Made by a program: the position numbers and the translations under genes. Below, one piece after another: positions 42,912-52,649 of a stretch of 64,000 nt of DNA (the first letter of the stretch is position 1; each line of letters opens with the position of its first letter). Source of the stretch: an uncultured Tropicimonas sp. GTDB lineage: Bacteria; Pseudomonadota; Alphaproteobacteria; Rhodobacterales; Rhodobacteraceae. The notes below the pieces were generated by a model. It was not told the origin of the DNA, did no database searches, and saw only the letters and a list, made by a program, of their open reading frames with translations. The DNA is taken from NCBI GenBank assembly GCA_947495685.1, contig CANLZY010000012.1, positions 91,887-155,886 on the forward strand, written 5' to 3'.

Positions 42912-45848
42912 TTGAGATTTGTCGAACTTTCCGCCACGTCCAACTTCACTTTCCTGACCGGAGCGTCCCATCCGGAGGAATACATGGAACGGGCGGCGAT
43001 GGCCGGGCTGTCGGCCGTGGCCATCGCCGATGAGAACTCGGTGGCGGGGATCGTCCGGGCCCATACCCGCGCCCGGGAGATCGGGCGCATCGTGGCAGAG
43101 CGGCAGAGGCTGGAGGCTCGGGATGGCCCGATTGGCCCGCCAGCACCCGCAGATGCCCCGGTGACACCGTCCCCCGACATCCGGAACGTGCCACGGCTTG
43201 TTCCGGGGGCCTGCCTGGTCCTTGAGACCGGGATGTCGATCACCGCATTGCCGCGCGAGAGGGAGGCCTGGGGGCGGCTTTGCCGGTTGATATCGCTGGG
43301 GCGGCTCAGGGCCGAGAAGGGCACCTGCCTGCTTCGGCTGGACGATCTGCTGGAGTGGGGGGCAGGGATGGAATTGCTGCTGCACCCTGGCGATCGGAAG
43401 ACCTCGCAAGCGGCGCAGCGACAGCCGGGCGGCGCGGGTGATTGGGGGCAAGCGGCGCAACGGCTGACGCGACGCTTTGGTGCCTCTGTCCACCTGCTGA
43501 TGGCACCGCGCTATGATGGTCGCGATGTGGGCAGGTTCAGCCGGCTGGCAAGGGTCGCCCAGGATCTCGGGATCGACACGGTGGCCTCGGCCGCCCCGCG
43601 CATGCACCACGGGCGCCGACGCCGGCTGGCCGATGTGCTGAGCGCGATTCGCATCGGTTGCCGGATCGAGGAACTTGGGCGCGCCGCGCTGGCCAACGGC
43701 GAACAGCGCCTGCGCTCGGGGGCCGAGATGTCCCAGATTTTCGCCGGACACACGGCGTCGGTGGATCGGGCGGCCGAGGTCGCGGCGCGCTGTACCTTCA
43801 GCCTCGACGAACTGCGCTATGAATATCCGTCGGAGGTCACTGGGGGGGAAAGTGCCAGCGAGCGCCTGGCGCGGTTGGCCCACGCCGGGTTGCGCTGGCG
43901 TTATCCTGCCGGTGCCCCGGAGCGGGTGATGGGCCTGCTGAAGCACGAGTTGGCGCTGATCGGCAAGCTTGGCTACGAACCCTATTTTCTGACGGTTCAT
44001 GATATCGTGGAGTTCGCCCGTTCGCGGGACATTCTGTGCCAGGGCCGTGGCAGCGCAGCCAATTCGGTGGTCTGTTACGCGCTGGGCGTCACCTCTGTCT
44101 CGCCCGAGATCGGCACCATGGTCTTCGAGCGCTTCGTGTCGGAAGCCCGCGGCGAGCCGCCCGACATCGACGTGGACTTCGAGCACGAACGGCGCGAGGA
44201 GGTGATCCAGCACATCTACCAGCGCTATGGCCGCCACCGCGCGGGCCTGTGTGCCACGGTCATCCACTATCGGGGCAAGCGGGCGGTGCGCGAGGTCGGC
44301 CGCGCCATGGGGCTCAGCGAGGACACCTTGTCGGCGCTCTCCAGCCAGATCTGGGGCTTCGGTTCGTCGGCAGGGCTGGCCGAGACCCGGATGCGTGAAA
44401 TCGGGCTGGACCCGACCGACGCGCGGCTGGCACAGACCATGGAACTGATCGCCGAGATCCAGGGCTTCCCGCGTCATCTCAGCCAGCACGTCGGAGGCTT
44501 CATCGTCACCGAGGGCCGGTTGGACGAACTCTGCCCGATCGAAAATGCTTCGATGGAGGATCGCACCGTCATCCCCTGGGACAAGGACGATATCGACAGC
44601 CTGGGAATCCTGAAGATCGATGTCCTCGCGCTCGGCATGCTCAGCGTGATCCGCAAGGCCTTCGACCTGGTCGATCAGCACCACCGCCTCGACTACACGC
44701 TTGCCACCCTGCCGCCCGAAGACCCGGAAGTGTACGATATGCTGTGCAAGGCCGATTCCCTGGGCGTGTTCCAGGTGGAAAGCCGGGCGCAGATGAACTT
44801 CCTGCCGCGGATGAAACCGCGCAGTTTCTATGATCTGGTGATCGAGGTCGCCATCATCCGGCCCGGTCCGATCCAGGGCGACATGGTGCATCCCTACCTG
44901 CGGCGGCGCAACGGCGAGGAGGCCGTGACCTTTCCCTCCGACGCCCTGGGGGCCGTGCTGGCCAAGACGCTTGGGGTGCCATTGTTTCAGGAACAGGCGA
45001 TGCAGATCGCCATCGTCGGGGCCGGGTTCTCGCCGGAGGAGGCCGACCGGTTGCGCCGCTCGCTGGCCACCTTCAAGAAGCACGGCAATGTCAGCGAGTT
45101 TCACGACCGTTTCATGTCGGGCATGAAGGCCAACGGTTATGACGAGGATTTTGCCGCCCGTTGTTTCAGCCAGATCGAGGGTTTCGGCAGCTACGGCTTT
45201 CCCGAAAGCCACGCTGCCAGCTTTGCCCTGCTGGTCTATGCGTCGGCCTGGCTGAAACGGCACCACCCCGGCATCTTTGCCTGCGCGTTGCTGAACTCCC
45301 AGCCGATGGGTTTTTACGCCCCGGCCCAGATCGTCCGCGATACCCGGGAACACGGGGTCGAGATCCGCCCGATCTGCATCAACCTGTCGTACTGGGACAA
45401 CGTGATGGAACCCGACGGTCGCGGTGGGTTGGCATTGCGGCTCGGGTTCCGGCAAATCCGGGCCGTGCGCGAGGAGGAGGCACACTGGATCACCGCCGCC
45501 CGTGGCAATGGCTATCTGGGGGTGGAGGAGGTCTGGCGCCGCGCCGGTACCTCGCCCGCCCTGCTGGAGGCGTTGGCCGAGGCCGATGCCTTTGCCGGGA
45601 TGAGCCTCAGCCGCCGCGAAGCGTTGTGGGAGGCCAAGGCGCTGCGCAGCGGGTCACCCCTGCCGTTGTTCGATGGCGATCTGGAGGGCGAGGGCATCCT
45701 GGAACCCGCCGCGTCGCTGCCCCTGATGACGCTTGGCGAGCAGGTGGTGGAGGATTACGTCTCCATGCGCCTGACGTTGCGGGCGCATCCGCTTGCGTTG
45801 CTGCGGTCCCGGTTGACGCCGTCGGCCCGGAATCTGCCCGACCGTTAG
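42912..45848 (+). CDS. dnaE2: error-prone DNA polymerase DnaE2, C-terminally shortened
   Basis: This 978-residue DnaE2 translesion polymerase has an N-terminal PHP domain (N-F-T-F-L-T-G-A-S-H-P-E-E), polymerase catalytic aspartates in P-D-I-D-V-D-F near residue 417, and Q-G-R-G-S-A-A-N-S near residue 376. The TTG start follows AGGAGG and gives the family N-terminus. The family normally continues 100 or more residues past the text L-R-A-H-P-L-A-L-L-R with an OB-fold domain. Here the chain ends 12 residues later and no homologous text follows in any frame. imuA and imuB are not adjacent. Activity is possible, but loss of the OB region could disturb DNA or partner binding. Confidence 0.93.
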   Translation: MRFVELSATSNFTFLTGASHPEEYMERAAMAGLSAVAIADENSVAGIVRAHTRAREIGRIVAERQRLEARDGPIGPPAPADAPVTPSPDIRNVPRLVPGACLVLETGMSITALPREREAWGRLCRLISLGRLRAEKGTCLLRLDDLLEWGAGMELLLHPGDRKTSQAAQRQPGGAGDWGQAAQRLTRRFGASVHLLMAPRYDGRDVGRFSRLARVAQDLGIDTVASAAPRMHHGRRRRLADVLSAIRIGCRIEELGRAALANGEQRLRSGAEMSQIFAGHTASVDRAAEVAARCTFSLDELRYEYPSEVTGGESASERLARLAHAGLRWRYPAGAPERVMGLLKHELALIGKLGYEPYFLTVHDIVEFARSRDILCQGRGSAANSVVCYALGVTSVSPEIGTMVFERFVSEARGEPPDIDVDFEHERREEVIQHIYQRYGRHRAGLCATVIHYRGKRAVREVGRAMGLSEDTLSALSSQIWGFGSSAGLAETRMREIGLDPTDARLAQTMELIAEIQGFPRHLSQHVGGFIVTEGRLDELCPIENASMEDRTVIPWDKDDIDSLGILKIDVLALGMLSVIRKAFDLVDQHHRLDYTLATLPPEDPEVYDMLCKADSLGVFQVESRAQMNFLPRMKPRSFYDLVIEVAIIRPGPIQGDMVHPYLRRRNGEEAVTFPSDALGAVLAKTLGVPLFQEQAMQIAIVGAGFSPEEADRLRRSLATFKKHGNVSEFHDRFMSGMKANGYDEDFAARCFSQIEGFGSYGFPESHAASFALLVYASAWLKRHHPGIFACALLNSQPMGFYAPAQIVRDTREHGVEIRPICINLSYWDNVMEPDGRGGLALRLGFRQIRAVREEEAHWITAARGNGYLGVEEVWRRAGTSPALLEALAEADAFAGMSLSRREALWEAKALRSGSPLPLFDGDLEGEGILEPAASLPLMTLGEQVVEDYVSMRLTLRAHPLALLRSRLTPSARNLPDR

Positions 45849-45918
45849 CGTTGTGGCCGGGAAAACATGACAAAAAGATCGGCTGTTGCCCCTCCGACAG
45901 GCCGGCAAGACAACAGTG

Positions 45919-46950
45919 TCAGTCCTGGGATGCGACCCGTTCGGCATCCAGATCCACACGCGGCTCCAACACCACGACTTTCCGTGCCCGCTGGCTCTTG
46001 TCGTGGACCGCCTCAAGGATGATCTCTGCCGCAACCCGTCCGATCTCGCGCCGGGGGGTGTGAGAGGTGGCGATGCGGTTCGGCAGCGCCTTCACGATGT
46101 CGAGCCCGTTAAACCCGGTCAGAAGGATTTCGCCCGGCACATCAATGCCGTTGTCCATGCAGTGGAACAGGCCGCCAACGGCAATATCGTCGTTGGAAAA
46201 GTAGATGCAATCGACGTCCCGTCCTTCGGACAGGAACTGCCGGGTCAGGGAGCGCCCGGTCTCGATCGACGTGGCCATGCCGGAGGTCAGCGACCTGACC
46301 AGTTCTATCCCCTGCTCGGCAAGGGCGGTTTCAAAGCCGAGGCGGCGTTTCATGGCACGGGTGTCCTTGTCCACCGCGCAGCCGACATAGCCAAACCGCC
46401 GGTGACCGTTGGCCAGAAGCGCCCGCGCCATGGCCGCCCCGGCTTCGGTTTGCGAAAACCCGACACAGCCGTCGATGGGGTCGCCGTCCTGATCCATGAT
46501 CTGGACGACCGGAACGCCGGATTCTGCCAGTAGTTTCCGCGTCATGTCCGGTTGATCCAGCCCGGTCACGATCAGTCCGGCCGGACGCCACGACAGCATC
46601 CCCCGAATCGTCTCGTACTCGCGCTCTGCGTCATAGTCGGTGAGGCCGAACACCGGCTGGAAACCCGTTCCGGCGATCCCCTCGGCTATTCCGGACAGGA
46701 CCTGCGCAAAGACGATGTTCGATGTGCTGGGCACCACGGCGCCGATCAGGTTGGTCCGCTGGCTCGACAGCGAGGTTGCGACGTGGTTCCCGACGTAGCC
46801 GATATCCCGCGCGGCCTGCCGGACCTTCTCGACGTTCAGTGGAGAAACGTCGCCGGCATTTCGCAGGGCGCGGGACGCGGTCATCTTGCTGACTCCCGCG
46901 GCTCTGGCGACATCGGCCAGTGTCAATCTGTGTCCCATAGTTGATTTCAA
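45919..46950 (-). CDS. LacI-family regulator of the threonate locus
   Basis: This 343-residue regulator has the N-terminal HTH and hinge helix (L-A-D-V-A-R-A-A-G-V-S-K-M-T-A-S-R-A-L-R near residue 11) and a periplasmic-binding-like effector domain. It is divergent from the TRAP/threonate operon, whose promoter region carries an 18-bp palindrome, so it most likely represses that operon and responds to threonate or a pathway intermediate (inference). The TTG at 46950 has GGGAG at good spacing; an ATG at 46938 is the alternative. Confidence 0.85.
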   Translation of the reverse strand: MKSTMGHRLTLADVARAAGVSKMTASRALRNAGDVSPLNVEKVRQAARDIGYVGNHVATSLSSQRTNLIGAVVPSTSNIVFAQVLSGIAEGIAGTGFQPVFGLTDYDAEREYETIRGMLSWRPAGLIVTGLDQPDMTRKLLAESGVPVVQIMDQDGDPIDGCVGFSQTEAGAAMARALLANGHRRFGYVGCAVDKDTRAMKRRLGFETALAEQGIELVRSLTSGMATSIETGRSLTRQFLSEGRDVDCIYFSNDDIAVGGLFHCMDNGIDVPGEILLTGFNGLDIVKALPNRIATSHTPRREIGRVAAEIILEAVHDKSQRARKVVVLEPRVDLDAERVASQD

Positions 46951-47198
46951 TACGTCTCCCGGGGTTCTGTTTGCGATTTCGCAACGGAATGCCTGCTATC
47001 GAAACGGCGGACCAATTTGACACATACTACGTCATTGACAGCAGGTCCATCGATCCGATATCGAGACCGGTATCGATACCGGTTATTCGCGCAACGCATG
47101 GCTGCAGAGAGTTCGGATCGGTTCGGAGGAGGCGTCGGATGCATGTCCGATGCCAAGTGTACTATGCGCCAAGAGCGCCGATCGGAGGAAACCCTTTC
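46951..47198. promoter_or_regulatory. divergent control region with 18-bp palindromic operator
   Basis: The perfect palindrome ACCGGTATCGATACCGGT at 47066-47083 has the central-CG symmetry typical of LacI-family operators and lies between the regulator and dctP, about 115 bp from either start. A related but imperfect run (ATCGATCCGATATCG) precedes it. No -10/-35 pair was assigned with confidence. Confidence 0.65.
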
Positions 47199-48224
47199 AT
47201 GAAATCCCCAGTGAAAACCGCCATCCTGAGTGCTGTGTCCACTCTGGTTCTTTGCGGCTCGGCCTTTGCGGCTGATTACGTCTGGACCTTCCAGACATCC
47301 GCCCAGGCAGGCGACAACTTCTTTCCGATCGAGGAAGCCTGGGCCGAGCGCGTCGGCGAACTGTCGGACGGTCGCATCGACATCACCGTCGTGCCGGTCG
47401 GCACTGTCGTGGGCCACACCGAGACGCTGGAAGCCGTCGGCGCCGGCATCCTGAACGGCCACATCACCGACCCGTCCTACTTCTCGGGCAAGGACCCGGC
47501 GTTTGCGATGCTTGGCAACCTGGTCGGCGCATGGTCGGCCCCTGAGCAGATGTTCGACTACATGCAGAACGGCGGCGGCAAGGAGCTGTTCAACGAGTTG
47601 GTCAATCCTTACGGCCTGCAGTTCCTGGGTGCCTCGGCAACCGGTGTCGAAGCTTTCCTGTCGACCAAGCCGATCTATGGCGTGGACGACCTGAAAGGCA
47701 TCAAGATGCGCGCACCTGAAGGTATGGTGCAGGAAGTCTTTGCAGCTGCCGGTGCCGCTCCGGTGAACCTGCCCGGCTCCGAGGTCTACACTTCGTTGGA
47801 AAAAGGCGTGATCGACGCTGCCGACTACACGGTGTTCTCGACCAACCACGCCCAGGGCATGCACGAGTTCGCCAAGTACCCGCTCTATCCCGGCTTCCAC
47901 TCGATGCCGGTGATCGAGGTGTCGATCAACAAGGCAACCTATGATGATCTGCCCGACGATCTCAAGGCGATCCTCAATGATTCCGTCCCCGTCTTTGCCG
48001 CCGATATGGTCGCCCAGCTGGATGTGCAGAACGCCAAGGCCGCTGCCGAAGCCGAAGCAGATCCGGACATCACGATCATCAACTGGAGCGATGAAGAGCG
48101 CGCCAAGTTCCGCGCAATCGCGAAAGGCCAGTGGGCCAACTGGGCCACACGGTCCGAAATGGCTGGCAAGGCCTACGAGAGCGTAACGGCCTACCTCGTG
48201 TCCGCTGGTCTTCTCCAAGAGTAA
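47199..48224 (+). CDS. TRAP transporter substrate-binding protein (DctP family)
   Basis: This 341-residue periplasmic binding protein has a signal peptide ending S-A-F-A-A near residue 25. Family text includes the selectivity arginine in K-M-R-A-P-E near residue 170 and the later segment with G-V-I-D-A-A-D-Y near residue 208. It would capture a four-carbon sugar acid, judged from the catabolic genes that follow. GGAGG site. A hairpin with a short T-run follows, which may keep binding-protein mRNA above that of the permease. Confidence 0.9.
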   Translation: MKSPVKTAILSAVSTLVLCGSAFAADYVWTFQTSAQAGDNFFPIEEAWAERVGELSDGRIDITVVPVGTVVGHTETLEAVGAGILNGHITDPSYFSGKDPAFAMLGNLVGAWSAPEQMFDYMQNGGGKELFNELVNPYGLQFLGASATGVEAFLSTKPIYGVDDLKGIKMRAPEGMVQEVFAAAGAAPVNLPGSEVYTSLEKGVIDAADYTVFSTNHAQGMHEFAKYPLYPGFHSMPVIEVSINKATYDDLPDDLKAILNDSVPVFAADMVAQLDVQNAKAAAEAEADPDITIINWSDEERAKFRAIAKGQWANWATRSEMAGKAYESVTAYLVSAGLLQE

Positions 48225-48240
48225 CGGACTATCCCGTGCA

Positions 48241-48271
48241 GGGGAGCGGCACGCCCGCTCCCCTCGCTTTT
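48241..48271 (+). terminator. intercistronic hairpin between binding protein and TRAP permease
   Basis: GGGGAGCGG pairs with CCGCTCCCC and is followed by TCGCTTTT. It lies 16 bp after the dctP-type stop, within a co-directional operon, so partial termination or mRNA protection is likely rather than full termination. Confidence 0.65.
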
Positions 48272-48317
48272 GAGCCTGACAATCCCACCCAATCCAATTC
48301 GACAGGAGACGGTTCGC

Positions 48318-50333
48318 ATGACCGCCAATGCTACTCCTGTGCCCGAAGCGCAGATAGTCGAAGAGCAGATCGCCGCCTTGAAAAAGGTCGAGGAAAAAGA
48401 AGTCGCCGGTCCTCGAACCACTCTTGACCGGGTCATCATCCGGTTTGGTGGTGTCGTCAGCTTCTTGTTCGCCATCGCGACCTTCATCTCGATCTACGAG
48501 ATCGCCGCACGGTACTTCTTCAACTCTCCCACTATCTGGGCACACGAGACGGTCATCGCCCTCGTTGCTGTCTGCTACCTTTACGGCGGCATGCAATGCC
48601 TTGCCGGCGACAAGCACATTCGCATCGGCCTGATCTATTTCGGCACCTCGGGCGGTACCCGGCGGTTGCTGGACTTCGTGAACTCTCTGATGTCGCTCTT
48701 CTTCTCGGTGGCGCTATGCTACGCGGCTCTCACCATGGTCGAGACCTCATGGTTCACGCCCCAGGGCGACTTCCGGGTGGAACGGTCCGGCTCTGCCTGG
48801 AACCCGATGACCCCCGCGCTGATCAAGATGGCGCTGATGATCACTGCCGGCGTCCTGTCGGTGCAGAACGTCGGTCACCTCTGGGTCGCCTGGAAAGGTA
48901 CCGGGTTCCGGCAGTCCTCGGATGAAAAGCCGTCGCTGGGGGCCATCATCGGGATTATCATCGTCTTTGGCCTTCTGATCACCGGTGGCTACTACTTGTT
49001 CACCTATGGCCGCGATCTCGGCATTCAGACCGGGTCGCTACTGCTGGTCGGCTCTATCATGGTGATGATCCTTACCGGCATTCCGCTGGCCTTTGTCACG
49101 GGTCTGATCGCCATCCTGTTCACCCTGGCCTGGTTTGGTCCGATGGGTGTGCCGCTGGTGTCCAGCCGGATCTACTCCTTTACGATCGAATACGTGCTGG
49201 TCGCGATCCCGATGTTCGTGCTCATGGCCTCGTTGCTCGACCGTTCCGGCATGGCACGAGACCTCTATGATGCGATGAAATTGGTGGCCGGTCGCCTCAA
49301 GGGCGGCGTCGCCATCCAGACGCTGGTGGCTGCGATCTTCCTGGCGGCCATCTCGGGCATCATCGGTGGCGAGATCGTGTTGCTGGGCCTGATCGCCCTG
49401 CCGCAAATGCTGCGCCTCGGCTACAACCGGGCCCTCGCCATCGGCACGGTCTGTGCTGGCGGTTCGCTCGGTACCATGATCCCGCCGTCGATCGTGCTGA
49501 TCGTCTACGGGCTCACGGCTTCCGTCTCCATCGGTGACCTGTTCCTGGCCACTGTCACGCCGGGTGCGATGCTGGGTCTGTTCTACATCATCTACATCTA
49601 CACCCGCGTCTCGCTGAACCCCAAACTGGCCCCGCCGATCGACGCGGCCGAACTGGACATGCCGTTTGGCGAGAAGCTCAAGAAACTGCGTGGCGTGATC
49701 CTGCCGGCTGGCGTTGCCTTCATGGTGCTGGGCTCGATCTATGGCGGCGTCGCCTCGGTCACCGAAGCGGCGGCCATGGGTGTGATCGGTGTCTTCGTCT
49801 CGGCACTGGTGCGTGGCGAGGTCAGCTGGGCGCTGATCCGCGACAGCCTCCGGCAGACGCTGGAAACCTGCGGCATGATCATCTGGATCGGCCTGGGTGC
49901 ATCCACTCTGGTTGGTGTCTACAACCTGATGGGCGGCAACCGGTTCATCGAGAATGCGATCCTGGGGTCCGGTGCATCGCCGCTCGTCATCATCCTGATC
50001 ATGATGGCAATCCTGATCGTTCTGGGCCTGTTCATGGACTGGATCGGTATCGCGCTCTTGACCATGCCGATCTTTGTGCCGATCGTTGTCAAGCTCGGCT
50101 TTGACCCGATCTGGTTCGGCATCCTGTTCGCGATGAACATGCAGGTGAGCTTCATCTCGCCGCCCTTTGGACCAGCCGCGTTCTACCTGAAATCGGTGGC
50201 GCCAGACGACATGACATTGTCCGAAATCTTCCGGGCGCTGATCCCCTTCATCTGCATCCAGCTGGTCGCGCTCAGCCTGGTATTGCTCAACCCGCAGATC
50301 GCGCTCTGGCTTCCGCAGATGCTGAAGAACTGA
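48318..50333 (+). CDS. TRAP transporter fused permease (DctQ-DctM)
   Basis: This 671-residue fusion has a small-subunit part with four membrane helices (about residues 40-190) followed by the large ion-transporter part (about residues 205-671) with the family text G-G-S-L-G-T-M-I-P-P-S near residue 395 and a late S-P-P-F-G-P-A-A-F-Y segment. It drives uptake with a sodium or proton gradient. Fused QM subunits are a known variant. It lies 19 bp upstream of ltnD. Confidence 0.93.
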   Translation: MTANATPVPEAQIVEEQIAALKKVEEKEVAGPRTTLDRVIIRFGGVVSFLFAIATFISIYEIAARYFFNSPTIWAHETVIALVAVCYLYGGMQCLAGDKHIRIGLIYFGTSGGTRRLLDFVNSLMSLFFSVALCYAALTMVETSWFTPQGDFRVERSGSAWNPMTPALIKMALMITAGVLSVQNVGHLWVAWKGTGFRQSSDEKPSLGAIIGIIIVFGLLITGGYYLFTYGRDLGIQTGSLLLVGSIMVMILTGIPLAFVTGLIAILFTLAWFGPMGVPLVSSRIYSFTIEYVLVAIPMFVLMASLLDRSGMARDLYDAMKLVAGRLKGGVAIQTLVAAIFLAAISGIIGGEIVLLGLIALPQMLRLGYNRALAIGTVCAGGSLGTMIPPSIVLIVYGLTASVSIGDLFLATVTPGAMLGLFYIIYIYTRVSLNPKLAPPIDAAELDMPFGEKLKKLRGVILPAGVAFMVLGSIYGGVASVTEAAAMGVIGVFVSALVRGEVSWALIRDSLRQTLETCGMIIWIGLGASTLVGVYNLMGGNRFIENAILGSGASPLVIILIMMAILIVLGLFMDWIGIALLTMPIFVPIVVKLGFDPIWFGILFAMNMQVSFISPPFGPAAFYLKSVAPDDMTLSEIFRALIPFICIQLVALSLVLLNPQIALWLPQMLKN

Positions 50334-50352
50334 GCCGAGACTGGAGAGAAAG

Positions 50353-51255
50353 ATGTCTGAAAAGTTGAAAGCAACCGTCATCGGTCTGGGCTCCATGGGG
50401 TGGGGGGCGGCTGTCTCCCTCCTCCGCGAAGGGTTCACCACCACCGGGGTCGATGTCCGTGACGAGGTCCTGGCGAAGTTCGAGGCAGAAGGTGGCAAGC
50501 GCGCCACCACCCCCGCCGAGGGCGTGGCCGACGCGGACGTTGTCTTTGTCGTGGTGGTCAACGCTGCGCAAACCGAGCAGGTGCTCTTTGGCGACACCGG
50601 CGCGGTTGCGGCGGCGAGACCCGGCACCACCTTCGTGCTTTGCGTGACCATGGCACCCAGCGTCATGGCGGACCTCTGCGAGCGTCTTGTCGCGGCGGGC
50701 ATGGTCGCCCTCGACTCTCCGGTATCGGGCGGGTCGGTCAAGGCGGCCGCGGGCGAGATGACGTTGATGGCCTCCGGGCCGGATGCGGCCTTTGCCGGTG
50801 TGATGCCGGCGTTGGAGGCGGTCTCGGCCAAGATCTTCCGGCTGGGCGACAATTGTGGCCAGGGCAGCCGTGTCAAGATGATCAACCAGTTGCTGGCCGG
50901 GGTGCATATTGCCGCCATGGCCGAGGCGATGACGCTGGGCGCAAAGGTCGGCGTCGATCTTGAGACGCTCTACGACGTCATCTGCGGCAGCGCGGGCAAT
51001 TCGTGGATGTTCGAGAACCGCGGCGTGCACGTCGTCAAGGGCGACTACACCCCGCATTCGGCCGTGGACATTTTCGTCAAGGACCTCGGGATCGTCGTTT
51101 CCGAGGCCGATGGCGGCTGTCCGACCCCGCTGTCGGAAACGGCGCTGGCCTTGTTCACCGAGGCCAGCCAGGCCGGACTCGGTCGCGAGGATGACGCCGC
51201 CGTGGCCAAGATCTTGGCAAAAAAGGGTGGCGTCAGCCTTCCCGGCGTGGCCTGA
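50353..51255 (+). CDS. ltnD: L-threonate dehydrogenase
   Basis: This 300-residue beta-hydroxyacid dehydrogenase has the NAD-binding G-L-G-S-M-G-W-G near residue 11, the substrate motif D-S-P-V-S-G-G-S near residue 118, the catalytic-lysine region K-M-I-N-Q-L-L-A near residue 176, and a late K-D-L-G-I-V segment near residue 239. Together with otnI, otnK and otnC, LtnD oxidises L-threonate to 2-oxo-tetronate. First enzyme of the pathway, behind the TRAP importer. Confidence 0.92.
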   Translation: MSEKLKATVIGLGSMGWGAAVSLLREGFTTTGVDVRDEVLAKFEAEGGKRATTPAEGVADADVVFVVVVNAAQTEQVLFGDTGAVAAARPGTTFVLCVTMAPSVMADLCERLVAAGMVALDSPVSGGSVKAAAGEMTLMASGPDAAFAGVMPALEAVSAKIFRLGDNCGQGSRVKMINQLLAGVHIAAMAEAMTLGAKVGVDLETLYDVICGSAGNSWMFENRGVHVVKGDYTPHSAVDIFVKDLGIVVSEADGGCPTPLSETALALFTEASQAGLGREDDAAVAKILAKKGGVSLPGVA

Positions 51256-51371
51256 TCACCGTTCCGGGCCGCCGCATCTGCGCGCGGCCCGAACAGACCG
51301 CCGCGCACGATTCTGGGCCGGCGCCGCCCTACAGAGGGCAGGAAAAAACATTCGGCACGAGGGAGATGATC

Positions 51372-52649
51372 ATGGCTGTCGTACTTGGCTGCATCGCGGA
51401 TGACTTCACCGGGGCAACGGACCTTGCCGGTCTGCTGGCCCGCAGCGGCGTGAAGGTTTCTTTGCGGATGGGGGTGCCGGACGAAGCACCCGAGACAGCA
51501 GATACTGCCGCCTTTGAAGTGATCGCCCTGAAGTGCCGGACGATCCCCGTGGCCGATGCCGTGGCCGAGACGCGGGCCGCCTTGGACTGGTTGAAACGTG
51601 CCGGCGCGCAACGGTTTTTCTGGAAGTACTGCTCGACCTTCGACAGCACGGCCGAGGGTAACATTGGCCCGGTTGCCGAAGCACTGATGGCCGATCTGGG
51701 CGCGAGCCAGACGATGTATTGCCCGGCCTTTCCGGAAAACGGGCGCGCGATCTTCATGGGCAACCTCTTCGTGGGTGAACTGCCGTTGGCTGAAAGCCCG
51801 ATGAAAGACCACCCGCTGACCCCAATGCGCGACAGCAACCTGATGCGCCTGATTGCGCCACAGGTGACAGGCAAGGTCGGGCTGGCCAACCGGCTGACGG
51901 TTGCCCGCGGCGCAGAGGCGCTGAAGCAGCGGCTGTCAGATCTGGAGGCGGAGGGTGTGGCTCACGTCGTGATCGACGCGGTTGCCGACGAGGATCTGCA
52001 GGTCATCGCCGAAGCCTGCCAGAAGATGCCGTTGATGACCGGCGGAAGCGCCGTCGCGATGCCTCTTCCCGGAATCTATCTGCGCGAGGGCGCAATCACC
52101 GAATCTGCAAAACGCGCCGCCCCACCCGAGATTGGCAAGGGGGCCATCGTGCTATCTGGCAGCTGTTCGGCGATGACCCGCGCGCAGGTGGCCGACTACC
52201 TGCCCAAGGCAGCGTCCTACAAGCTTGACCCGCTCGAACTTGCGGCCAACGGCGCGCAGGCGGCGCGCGACTGGCTTGCCGCGCAGGATCCGGACGCCGC
52301 AAAGATCGTCTATGCCACCGCTGAACCGGAAGACGTTGCCAAGGTGCAGGCAGAACTGGGCGTTGCACAGGCAGGGGAACTGGTCGAGGCGGCGCTTGCA
52401 CAGCTGGCCACGGATGCGCTCGACCTTGGCGTCCGCCGCTTCGTCGTGGCAGGGGGCGAAACCTCGGGTGCTGTCACCAAGGCGCTCGGCGTTACCGCGA
52501 TGACCATCGGCGACGAAATCGCACCGGGCGTGCCGTGGACCTGGTGCGAGAGCAAGGGCGAACAGATCGCCATGACCCTGAAATCCGGCAACTTCGGCTC
52601 GGTCGCGTTTTTCACCGAGGCCTTCGCCAAGCTGGATGCTATGTCATGA
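51372..52649 (+). CDS. otnK: 3-oxo-tetronate kinase (DUF1537 family)
   Basis: This 425-residue four-carbon acid sugar kinase begins G-C-I-A-D-D-F-T-G-A-T-D, the substrate-binding signature of DUF1537, and carries the ATP-site text V-V-A-G-G-E-T-S-G-A-V near residue 358. It phosphorylates 3-oxo-tetronate at C4. The ATG at 51372 is preferred because the GGGAG site touches an earlier ATG at 51366. Its stop overlaps the otnC start (ATGA). Confidence 0.92.
   Translation: MAVVLGCIADDFTGATDLAGLLARSGVKVSLRMGVPDEAPETADTAAFEVIALKCRTIPVADAVAETRAALDWLKRAGAQRFFWKYCSTFDSTAEGNIGPVAEALMADLGASQTMYCPAFPENGRAIFMGNLFVGELPLAESPMKDHPLTPMRDSNLMRLIAPQVTGKVGLANRLTVARGAEALKQRLSDLEAEGVAHVVIDAVADEDLQVIAEACQKMPLMTGGSAVAMPLPGIYLREGAITESAKRAAPPEIGKGAIVLSGSCSAMTRAQVADYLPKAASYKLDPLELAANGAQAARDWLAAQDPDAAKIVYATAEPEDVAKVQAELGVAQAGELVEAALAQLATDALDLGVRRFVVAGGETSGAVTKALGVTAMTIGDEIAPGVPWTWCESKGEQIAMTLKSGNFGSVAFFTEAFAKLDAMS

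Noticed and set aside
42675..45485. Very long open frame (over 930 codons) on the minus strand
   Set aside because: It lies exactly antisense to dnaE2. High GC with third-position bias makes such frames open by chance, and its translation has no family text and crosses the SRP-side region without a ribosome site.
49038..50918. Long open frame of over 620 codons on the minus strand
   Set aside because: It is antisense to the TRAP permease and ltnD. The composition is His/Gln/Arg/Asp-rich, typical of a reversed membrane-protein gene.
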